A stretch of 64,000 bases of DNA, from positions 58,152,246 through 58,216,245 of the forward strand of contig CM047817.1 in the NCBI GenBank assembly GCA_026214975.1. Reading direction: 5' to 3'. The stretch is from Gentiana macrophylla. Lineage: Eukaryota > Streptophyta > Magnoliopsida > Gentianales > Gentianaceae. The translations under genes were made by a program, and so were the position numbers. The notes beneath the pieces were generated by a model, which was not told the DNA's origin, searched no databases, and was given only the letters and a program-made list of their open reading frames with translations. Of this stretch, positions 35,291-45,681 are shown in pieces (the stretch's first letter is position 1; every line of letters begins with the position of its first letter).

Positions 35291-37720
35291 AAAAAATAAT
35301 CCAAATTAATACAGTTTTACACTCCACAATTTACTCAACAATTAACCAACTCACTATCCCCACTATTCCCAACTTCTGTGATTTTCACTACAAACACTCA
35401 CGGTTGTTATTATTTACTACACCTACACTCACATTAACCATTAAAATTTTCTTCACACAGATTTACATCTTCACTTTTCTATAAACAAAGGTACATCTTC
35501 ACTTTTCCAGTTCTACAAAGCTTCATACCACATTACACCAGTCAATCTTCAAGTATGCAGTTCTTCTTGCAGGTAACTTTGGTCCCACTCCTGCAAAAAT
35601 AAATTAAAACATCACAGTCTGCTGATTTGCTGCTGATGATGTTGCTGTATATTTCCAGGTAACATTGGTCCCACACCTGCAATTTTTTTTTAAACATCAC
35701 AGCACTATATTAAGTAAGCATTATTAAACTTAATGTTCATGTTTTAGGCCATCATTGGTTTAATACCATCACCTTTCATTATCATTCGTTTTTGCCTGTA
35801 ACCAAACAAAGTTGTTTACTATATCATTTTTTAAACGGTTTTAGTCACTCATACTATTACTCATGATCTCCGCAGTCAAACCTTTGCCACTAGCTTCAGT
35901 AGAAAATCCCAGCAAAAGGTTGGTTACACTATTGATGTAAGTAATCTAACTCCTTTAACACAAACTATTTACATGTTTCCAGAGTTGACCAAAAACGCTT
36001 CAAACTTCTTCTACATGTTGTTAAATGTTCAGGTTTCATACATGTTGTAGAGAGCAACATGTTTAGATGTCAATAATAATACTGTGAGGATACAAGGGAA
36101 AAACAGAGACCAAATTCACATTACAAACCAACCACAATAAGAACAACACTAACCAGATTAAGAGAAATCTCAGTTTGAAAGAACAATCGAAGCAGTGTGA
36201 CGCCATATACCTGAGCAAACCGGGTAGAGATTCACCGGTTTGGCAACATTGACCCACTGATAATAGCATCACCGTTGTGATGAGTTCATTTGGTGTACTC
36301 TTCAGTCTTCTAACGCCCAACTTTCACTTCGATTTAATATCAGCCACCTTTTCCGGCTAAGTGAGACCATCACAAGAATTACTCTTTTGTTGCCTCTTCA
36401 TTATGAAACTGAAAATCCCTAAATCAAACACAAAATGTCACTAACATCAGGCAACTTCACAATCACATGAACATAAAAATCGGAAAAAATGATTTAAGCC
36501 TAAAATCCTAGAAATACATACTGATTATAAGCACATACCATATCCCTTCCATAAACGGTTTCCTGAGAAGACAGGCCATCAAAATCAAAAAAAAAAATTT
36601 CAGTCTTCTAACGCCCAACTTTCACTTCGATTTCAAATCAGCCATAAAGACTGATATTTTTTGGAAATCTGAACCTTCCTCATCTGTGCTTGGCCGATTT
36701 AACATGAAGTCTTCACAAATACGAACTTATTTTAAGCACATACCATTTCCCTTCCTTAAACAGTTTTCTGAGAAGAGAGGCCATCAAAATCGCACATTTT
36801 TCAGTCTTTTATCGCCAATCTTTCACTTCGAATTCGAATCAGCCATAAAGGAATTCGAATTACACACTTATTGAGATTAAGTATTTTTTGGATAAATGTC
36901 TGGAACGAGGTGTGGATTCATTTGTTCGATTTATAGTTGAGGATTCGAGAAGAGATGGGGGTTTAATGGTCGGAGATTGAAAGAAGAGGAAAATGGTTTG
37001 TCTGAAAATGGTGGAAGATTCAAGAAGAAAAGAAAATGGAAAGGTGGAGGCTTGAGGGGAGAAGGAACGGTTTATGGAAATGGAGTAATGGGAGGCTGCT
37101 GGATAGTTTTATACTGAATATAAATTAGGGTAAGGGGAATTTTAGTGTAGTATTCATATGGATATTAAAAGGGGGCCGGACATAGTGTGTAGAGGATTGG
37201 GCTAAAAGTGTAGGACCTAGACTAGAACATTTTATATTAATCCATTCAAGACAATATAATATAAGATGTGTAGATTATAGAATGACACAACTTATAGCAT
37301 TAAAATATTATCACAGAATCTATCACTAATAAAATATGTGGTATAGTATCATATAATATGTAAAAAGATATATGTATAACATTTTATTAATGACATATAT
37401 TGTATCTTAAAATATTCAACAAATATACCTACTACTTATTATGTGGCAACTTCTACATATTTTTGTTAAATTATATATCTAGAGATCGTACTTTAAATTA
37501 TATAAATTGTAGGGCTCGGTTTGCTTTACTATAAACAAACTGGGCCGGGCTTTTTTAATTTAAGTAGGCCCAATAATGAATTTTAATGAATATGGAGAGG
37601 GTGGGCCGGGTAAGACAAGAGCTGATCCCAGAATGCAGTGTTCAATATTATAGTGTCACAGCATATGATATTTCTATAGTGATGATATCATAAATATGTT
37701 ATAAGAAAAAATATTATTAA
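35291..37720. other. Helitron 5' non-coding or captured sequence
   Basis: No plus-strand gene is recognised. A minus-strand frame of 85 codons (36063-36320) lies beside a short sequence present three times (36303, 36600, 36799). GT/AG-like boundaries occur on the minus strand, for example AATGGTATGTGC. This could be a fragment of a captured host gene, but I do not recognise the protein. Confidence 0.4.
36303..36850 (-). repeat. Threefold repeated segment inside Helitron
   Basis: A unit around TCAGTCTTCTAACGCCCAAC (with CACTTCGATTT after it) occurs at 36303, 36600 and, diverged, 36799. The last two copies extend over about 120 bases each with a 195-base period. Confidence 0.75.
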
Positions 37721-37818
37721 AAATGGGTTTGGATTATAAAAATAAGCAGCCCCAAATTATTAAGGTTGGGCACGCATATTTACAAATAAAAGACCGGGCC
37801 CAGCATATTAACTATTTA

Positions 37819-37863
<45 letters not shown>
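37819..37863. repeat. (AAT)15 microsatellite
   Basis: Uninterrupted AAT run upstream of the Helitron coding region. Confidence 0.95.
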
Positions 37864-37864
<1 letters not shown>

Positions 37865-37900
37865 TTTTCAACAAACATAGCAATAAAATAACACATCTCT

Positions 37901-38185
37901 TTGATAACGTCCACAGTAGGGACTCATATAACCATCAATCAATCGGTGACCATGGACAATTTGGAAGACGACACTTTGGTAGATGCCCCAGTGACCATGG
38001 ACAATTTGGAAGACGACACTTTGGTAGATGCCCCAGTGACCATGGACACTTTGGAAGACGAAACTTTGGTGGATGCCCCAGTGACCATGGACAATGCAAA
38101 TTTTGCATGGTTAGAGACAATTCCTGTGGATGTAGTACATGTTACGACTACTGAAACAATTTCGCCTACAGGTATGACATTGTAG
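37901..38185 (+). pseudogene. Acidic repeat frame at Helitron RepHel N-terminus (possible first exon)
   Basis: A 94-codon open frame contains three exact-length 45-bp repeats (37946-37990, 37991-38035, 38036-38080), each encoding VTMDNLEDDTLVDAP or a close variant. The fourth repeat start runs into a unique tail (NFAWLETIPVDV). Because 45 is a multiple of three, other frames and the opposite strand are also open here. The choice of this frame rests on its acidic, non-repetitive tail and on the strand of the gene downstream. Whether it is spliced to the RepHel body is unknown. Confidence 0.4.
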
Positions 38186-38315
38186 TCTTTCAAACTGCAC
38201 CCAATATAGCAATGATTACGAATTATTTTCCTCATTGTTGTTGTAATAGTACCCGTGCATGTTTCTAATATCTCATTCATCTTACGTTTCATTTCATTGA
38301 AACGCCCATTATTAT

Positions 38316-41300
38316 TTGATTATAACATACCGATGTACTCCCACAACGTGCTTAGGTTCTCCTCAGCACACATTCCATCAAATTGAACGTCAACATGCAA
38401 GGTGGTCTTTTGGTCCACGATCCTCCACATGTGAACATTGCAATGCTCTAATGTGGATAGAAGAAAAGACTACAGGTAGTAGTACCAGATCGCCAAAGTT
38501 TCAACTTTGTTGTCTGAGTGGAAGTGTTCGATTACCTTTGTTACCTCCAACACCAACCCAATTGAACAACCTCCTTTCAACTTCTACTTTCGGGGACAAT
38601 ATCGAACGCATACAATTCTATGTTCTCTTTCACATCGATGGGTGGAAAAATTGACCACTCTATCATGAATAGACCGGACCTTACGGTTTTACGTATAAGC
38701 GGGAAAACTATCACGGATTGGCTCACTTATGCCACCGCCGGGTGAGAGAGAAAAATTCATACAATCGTATATTCATGATACCGACCATGAAGTTGATAAT
38801 CGGATACATGCCATCACAGGAGACCATGAATCAGTATCATCTTTAAATGTGGAAACCATTCGGTGTTTGAAACAAATGCTAGATGAAATCAATCCTTATG
38901 TGCCCATATTTCGAAGTGCACGCAACGAGCTGCACAACAACCCTTCATTGAATTTGCAATTGAAAATCATTCGTAACCGAGTTGGTCGACAGTACATACA
39001 GCCCACGGCTCATGAGGTAGCAGCTCTGGTGGTAGGTGATACGTTAGGTGATAATGGAGGTCGTGACATTATTGTACGCACCCATGAAGGCATTCTGAAT
39101 AGAGTCTCTGAATTACAACCATCATACATGCCACTACAATACCCTTTGCTTTTCCCTCACGGGACCGATGGATGGAATTCTGATATTCAGTTCTCTGCAT
39201 CATCTTCTAGAAGTCATGAACGTGTTTCCATGCGTGCATATTATGCATATAGGGTACAATCTCGAGAAACAGAAAGGACAACATTATTACGAAGTGGGAG
39301 ATTGTTTCAACAATTTTTAGTAGATGCATGGGCAGCTATCGAGCATAACACATTAAACTTCTATCGCACTCACCAATCACAACTGCGAGGAGATGTATAC
39401 CAGGGTATCGAAGATGCTATTGCAGCCGGGGACAGTGATGCATCTACTGTTGGAAGGCGTTTTGTGTTGACATCCGCCTTCAGTGGAGGACCAAGAAATA
39501 TGATGCAGCATTATCAAGATGCCATGGCGATCTGTCGATATTTTGGCACCCCCGACTTATTCATCACGTTTACATGCAATTCTAATTGGATTGAAATCAA
39601 ACGTGAGTTAGCAGAATTTCCTGGACAACGTGTTGAGGACCAGCCAGATATCGTGTGTAGAGTGTTCCGCATAAAACAAAAAAGGTTACTGCACGAACTA
39701 AAAAAAACAACATACTTGGGAGAGTTAAAGCAGGTACAATTCACTCATATTACCGTCCTCCTTCTATTACATGTTATTTTATCATACTAAATTTTTTTAA
39801 CTTTATAGATTTCTCCGTCATTGAATTCCAAAAGCGGGGCTTACGTCACACTCATATATCTTGACACTTGAGAATGAAGACAAGCCTACCAGCGCAGAAG
39901 ATATTGATCGCTTGATATGTGCAGAAATTCCAGATAAAAACTTGAACCCTGTGTTGAATGAGTATGTGACAAAATTTATGTTGCATGGGCCATGTGGTGT
40001 TGGTTACCCAAATGCCCCGTGCATGGTAGATAGAAAATGTTCGAAGTTTTATCCTAAGCCGTTTTGTGATGCCACCACCTTTAACGACGACGGATTCGTG
40101 GCTTACAGACGCAGGGATGATCCAGCGAATTATGTAGTCATTAATGGATTCATGTTTACTAATCAGTGGGTTGTTCCGCACACTCCTGTTTTGGTGGTTG
40201 GTCTTGAGGCGCATGTTAATGTTGAAAGGGTTGCACGGCCTTCGCTGACAAAGTACATGTATAAGTACATGTCTAAAGGCGTTGACCGAGTGAATGTTTT
40301 AATCAGTGGTATGAATAACGCATGAGATGATATTGGACAAACCTTCACAAATAATGAAGACGAAATCAAAGAGTATTTGGATTGCAGATATATCTCATCA
40401 ATTGAAGCTTGCTGGAGGATTTTTGAATTTGAGTTACAAAGGCAATATCCTTCTGTGATACGTTTACAATACCATCTTCCCGATCACCAATGGGTTACTT
40501 TTAGCGACATGGAAGATATATTTCGTATTGCAGATCGTCAACACCTGAATAATACTATGTTGACGACATGGTTTGAAACGAATAGGACTAACGCCAATGC
40601 CCGATTAACATATGTTGAGTTTCCAACGAAATGGGTGTGGAATAGCTCAACTAAGAAGTGGTCCCCCCGTCTAAATCGTATAAGTATTGGAAGGTTGCCA
40701 TACGCACACCCATCATCCGGAGAACGTTATTATCTTCGTATGTTGCTTCATAAAGTTAGAGGGGCTACAAGCTTTGATCATTTGAAGACTGTGGGCGATA
40801 CACTTCATCATACCTTCAAGTCAGCATGCATTGCTCTTGGTTTGGTAGAAGATGACAACGAATGGGATCTAGCACAAAATGAAGCTTCTTCATGGGCTTC
40901 TCCAGCTCAATTGAGGAATATGTTCTGTACAATGTTATTGTTTTCTGAAGTTCATGACCCAAAATCTTTTTGGGAACGTCATTGCAAAAGTCTTACAGAT
41001 GATATTTCGTATCGAATTCGACGTCAAGTTGGTACTTCATCTACGAATGCGGGTGACGATGAACTGAAAAACCTTTGTCTCCTAGAGCTCGATAAAATAT
41101 TAAATAAGAATGGTCTATCCTTACGTGATTTTACTGACATGCCCTTGCCATCTGTTGAAGCAGCTGCATTTTCTCTCAATAGGTTGATAAGGGAAGAGTT
41201 AGACTATGACATAACCGTTGAAACCGAGTTGTTTCGAAACTTGCATTCTGGATTAAACGCAGAACAACTACGTGCATTTAATAATATTGTTTTGTCACAT

Positions 41301-42750
41301 GAAAAAAAAACAGGCGGGTTGTACTTTGTTTACGGAAGCGGTGGCACCGGCAAGACTTTTTTGTGGAGGACTTTATTTTCGAAGTTTCGGTCTATGCATG
41401 AAATCGTGCTATCTGTTGCTTCATCCGGCATTGCTGCATAACTATTACCAGGAGGACGAACATCACATTCACGCTTTAAGATCCCATTAAATCCAGATGA
41501 ATCTTCAACTTGCAATATCAGTTATAACTCTGATTTGGCTGATTTAATTCGTAGAGCTACTCTTATAATATGCGACGAAGCACCAATGATGCACCGTTAT
41601 GGGTTCGAAGCATTACACAAAACTATGCATGATATCTTAAAAAACGAACCTTATAATTATGATGCGAGTCGTCCTTTTGGTGGTAAATTATTTGTTCTTG
41701 GTGGTGACTTTCGACAAACGCTGCCCGTCGTCACTACCGGAACACGTGCAGCCACGTTATCAGCCACAATAACAACTTCAGCAATCTGGGAGCAATGCAC
41801 CGTCTTACATCTCACTAAAAACATGCGTATTTCCTCATGTGATTTATCCGAGTCTATACGACACCGTCAAGAAGGTTTCTCAAATTGGATTTTATCAATT
41901 GGCGATGGCATGGTTCCTGCTATATCTTTGACAGAGTTTGAGGAAACAAATTGGGTTCAAATACTAGATGAATTTCTCATTAAGAATGGTCCCGATGCTT
42001 TAGATCGATTAATTGACTTTACGTACCCTAATCTTTGTGAGATCTTTACCAGGATATGTCATTCTTACGTGATAGGGCAATTTTAGCGCCAAAAAATAGT
42101 GATGTGGATGTCATTAATGGCATTATGTTGTCGAGCATTCCTGGAGTTAGCCGTACATACTTGAGTGCTGACAGTCTTCACAAGATGAGCAACAAAATGA
42201 TCAACAACACTTACACCCAGTAGAATTCCTTAATTCTTTGGATCTTCCGGGACTACCCAGTTATTCGTTGTATCTTAAAGAAGATACACCTGTCATCCTT
42301 CTACGAAATCTAAATCACTCAAATGGCTTATGCAATGGTACACGCCTTCAAATACTAAAGTTGGGCGTTAAAGTACTTCAAGCTCAAACCCTTAACGGTT
42401 CCAACGCGGGCTCTGTTGTTCTAATTCCTTGAATCACATTGTCTCCTTCTAACATGGAAAGTCTGTTTCCTTTACGAAGACGGCAATTCCCATTGAAGGT
42501 GGCATACTCCATGACGATAAATAAGAGCCAGGGTCAAACTATAAGAAGTGTTGGTGTTTATCTTCCTAACCCTGTCTACTCGCAAGGACAGTTATACGTG
42601 GCAACTTCCCGAGTTACTTCACCCGATGGGCTTAAGATGTTAATAGTGAACAAAGATCACGAGCCTTCGACTCATACTCAAAATATTGTTTATCGTGAAG
42701 TTCTAGACTTACCCATTGATTGTAATAAACACTGTTCTACCATATCATAG
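38316..42750 (+). pseudogene. Helitron Rep/helicase (RepHel)
   Basis: Initiates rolling-circle transposition by nicking and unwinding. Order: zinc-like CEHCNALMWIEEKT and FQLCC (38433-38520), Helitron N domain (39160-39730, with FSGGPRNMMQHYQDAM and FITFTCNSNW), the HUH nuclease motif in EFQKRGLRHTHI (39819-39854), and the tyrosine motif KYMYKYMSKG (40252-40281). The Pif1-type helicase follows: Walker A GSGGTGKT (41335), Walker B ICDEAPMM (41570), GGDFRQTLP (41701), and a C-terminal block INKSQGQT (42520) to YVATSR. From 39861 to 42054 one frame is kept, with premature stops at 40323 (TGA) and 41439 (TAA); another TGA is at 42430. Frame changes fall near 38640, 39850, 42055 and 42220, and an intron-like GT...AG spans 39735-39808. 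Length and domain content are near complete. Confidence 0.93.
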
Positions 42751-42924
42751 TCTCAATGTTGTTTAGTATACGGAATCATAGACTTGCAGCATTCATTGTA
42801 AAAAAACATGTTTATTTTTGCCTTTAAAATGTGTAAATGTGAAGTGCCTTAATTATTTGATATTTCATGAGGTGATTGTATTCTATTTAATTCAATTTAT
42901 TCATATTCCAATAAACTTTTGTAC

Positions 42925-44914
42925 ATAGACGTCCCCTTAGATTACACCCCTCTTGGTGCGTTATACCCACATCATGAGGATTGGCGCATCAAGGTTCGGT
43001 TTTCGCGGCTGGTCAAAGTACCATAGAAACCTTTTTCTAAACAAGGTCATACCTTTCCATACATAAGTCATACATATATATAATCGTTCCATTTTTTAGA
43101 ATACTTTGATGCAGGGAAGAGTCTGTGATGATGATTCTCCAGCCAACCAATTTTTCGAAGGCATTGTATACTGTTTGTCAGGAATTCAAGTTGAACTACG
43201 GATGCCTGGCTATCACTTTTGGCAGTTACCGCACCAACTACTTATACGACTAGAAGTCGAATCATAAAATTCTTCAAATTGGATGATACCATACCTCAAT
43301 TTATGTTCTCTTTCCAAGAGTTAAGTGCCATTACACCTGTAATGCATCGCAACAGACGATTATTAGGTATGTACACTTTCAGCGAATATTGATGTTGCCA
43401 TGTCATCATATTATATACTTACACTATAAATGCAGATATTCTTTGTTTGGTGGTTTCTACGCTTCTTCCGTCCGAGGACACCATATTTGGACAATCTGGC
43501 GTGAATTGTTGGTAGTTGACAACACGTACGTATGAATTTGCATTAACTCATTCACATTTTTATACATGGACAAATGTATTTTAATACTAGGAAACATGCA
43601 TCTTTTACCACCATGTACACTTTATACTTGCTTCTTACATGATTATATAACATCATACATGTCACAGCATGACCGTGATGCGTATGACATTGTGGGGAGA
43701 TTTCGCCATTCATGACGGGGAGGTTTTATCAACTAATATTGAGGCTAACCAAACCTTATTGGCGTGTGGTGTCTCTGTACAGGATTACAAAGGTATGACC
43801 TAAACGTTTCGGTTGGATATCTTATGAACAACTTTTCTAACCCTTCTTCCTCATATCGTATAGGGACAACATTGTCCAAAACACCGTTTACTACATTGTA
43901 TGTGAATAAGGAGTGGAACGCATGCAAGGACGTTCATACATGGTATGTGTTGTAATACTATATTTAACATTGGTTTTTTCTGAAAATAAAATCTTATGTT
44001 ATTATGGTTAAGATGTGAATGTTTATTAAATTGTGAATGTTAAACAACTTTACAGGTATACACGCACTGCATGTGCTCAGAGTATGGTTAAATGGATACG
44101 CAAGTCACCACACAACACCAACATCAAGCTTATGATTGCTAATTCAAAGCCATCTACACTACACGACATTAAATTTATCCCAACTGTATATTTTTACGTT
44201 TTATGACTTTATTTCTACAATTATATGTATATCTATGCTATTCACATTGAGTGTAAATGTCATGTTATCGCAGGTCAAACATTTCCGTTGTGTAGCCACA
44301 ATCACCTATGTTCACACAGATGACATGTTTTACGAGGCATGCAATCATTGTAATGATGAAGTGTTTGAGTTATATAATGGCCTCCGTTATTGCTATACCT
44401 GCAATAAGCAAGCGACACCCATAGTGCGGTACACACCCATTCAACTACCCAACATCATCTTATTTTCATTGTTCTCCCTTAACATGTTCAGATTTTTGTA
44501 GTTACCGTGTTCGTGTTGATATAATGGACTCATCCAAAACCACAACCATTCGCTTGCTTGATGGACGTGCTGCATATGTGCTTCGTTGCTCCGCTCCCGT
44601 ATTTACATAATATGCTGACTTCGGTACATTTCACTCCACTTTATATTTTAAGAAGTATTTTTAATATCTTTCATATTAATGATCGTTAGACCTTTATATT
44701 ATTCAATTTCACACAATTGCAGGAAGATAGTCATCGTACTTTAGATGATCATTGGAAACGTTGCATTGGAGCACGCTATACATTCATTGTACACGCCCCA
44801 TCAACCCTGCATCTTACAACACCATTAGACGTTGCTTTTGTTTCGAAATTTGATTGGTGTGATGCATGCACTCACGCTTTCAAACGTGCACGTGAACAAA
44901 ACAGCAATCCATGA
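42925..44914 (+). pseudogene. Helitron-encoded RPA-like single-strand DNA-binding protein
   Basis: Resembles the large subunit of replication protein A, known as an extra gene of plant Helitrons and thought to coat single-stranded DNA. Exon-like pieces in order: DYTPLGALYPHHEDWRIKVR (OB fold A, about 42937), SNFFKLDDTIPQFMFSFQEL (43258-43320), MRMTLWGDFAIHDGEVLS (43680-43735), LMNNFSNPSSSYRIGTTLSK (43821-43880), and the zinc-ribbon OB fold: ACNHCNDEVFELYNGLRYCY with TCNK (44338-44412). A final piece ends WCDACTHAFKRAREQN with TGA at 44912. Pieces are separated by AT-rich stretches with GT/AG-like borders, as expected for introns. I cannot tell whether all joins keep the frame; a TAG near 43023 suggests decay. 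Confidence 0.82.
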
Positions 44915-45119
44915 ACCTATGTTGGACGTTTTGTATTCTTATTACTACTCATTCTCAATATACATTTATACTTTTTTCTTTCATTGTAAATGCAACTTTG
45001 TTGGATTTATATTCAAGTCATGCAATCTTTTTTTTTTATATTTTCATTTTTTCTTCCTACTTTTTTATCACCTTATACATATGTAACCCATGCATCCATC
45101 TTTTTTCCTGCATAACATT

Positions 45120-45149
45120 CCCGTGCATTATGCACGGGTTTCATACTAG
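45120..45149 (+). other. Helitron 3' terminal hairpin and CTAG end
   Basis: CCCGTGCAT (45120-45128) pairs with ATGCACGGG (45130-45138), followed by TTTCATACTAG. This is the standard Helitron terminator structure; the next base is host T. Confidence 0.97.
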
Positions 45150-45668
45150 TATTTAATATAAGATATTGAATATTAATGAGATAAATCAATCAAATATATT
45201 TTCCTTATTTTATTACGTAAATGTTTTCATTCTCCCCAATCTACTAGGAAGCTAACCCAATCAGATTGGGAATTGAAAGTGGCGCCCCAACGCCTATATA
45301 AGAAAGGGGTTGGCTAGCTCTTTTGTACATCACAATTCCAAGAGCTAATAGTTCTTGTGAAAAATAGAGAGCTTCTTAGGAGAGATTTTGAGAGAGAGAA
45401 AAAGTCGGTCTAGCAACCGAATTTTTTTGGTAGCAATCCATGATGGAATTCCTGCGGACTGTTAGTGTGGATCACCGGTAGAGGCCGAATACTTGGGCGG
45501 CTCTATGCAGAACTACTCTCCTTAGACGGTCCAAGCGTCGATCTTTTAGATCAGCATTGGTAACCAACGTCTTTAGCTAATTTGTTTATTCCTTAAACGA
45601 AGTCGATCATGGGTCGATAGGAAATAAATTTTTGAATTCTGCTGCGTTTCCGTGTTGATTTCCTAACA
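45150..45668 (+). repeat. Copia-B 5' LTR, second part
   Basis: Continues the interrupted LTR (ATTTAATATAAGATATTG) to CCTAACA. Matches 52429-52942. Confidence 0.92.
45295..45302 (+). promoter_or_regulatory. TATA box of Copia-B 5' LTR
   Basis: TATATAAG, conserved at 52570 in the 3' LTR. The Helitron sits upstream of it, separating most of U3 from the core promoter. Confidence 0.6.
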
Positions 45669-45669
45669 G

Positions 45670-45681
45670 TGGTAGCAGAGC
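45670..45681 (+). other. Copia-B primer-binding site
   Basis: TGGTAGCAGAGC, one base from the tRNA-iMet complement TGGTATCAGAGC, starts one base after the LTR. Confidence 0.85.

Larger units (their letters stand above)
34894..45149 (+). mobile_element. Helitron, 10.3 kb, RepHel plus RPA-like genes
   Basis: Rolling-circle transposon. It begins TCTTATTATA and ends CTAG, and it lies between host A (34893) and T (45150), exactly as Helitrons insert. The empty site is the 3' LTR at about 52423-52432 (GGAAACATTTAAT, one substitution from GGAAA/TATTTAAT). A 9-bp-stem hairpin lies 11 bases from the 3' end. It encodes a Rep/helicase and a multi-exon RPA-like protein, both on the plus strand and both damaged. 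Non-coding sequence of about 2.8 kb fills its 5' side. Confidence 0.95.

Noticed and set aside
37935..38292. Four overlapping open frames around the 45-bp repeats
   Set aside because: The repeat length is a multiple of three, which opens several frames at once; only the acidic plus-strand frame was kept, at low confidence.
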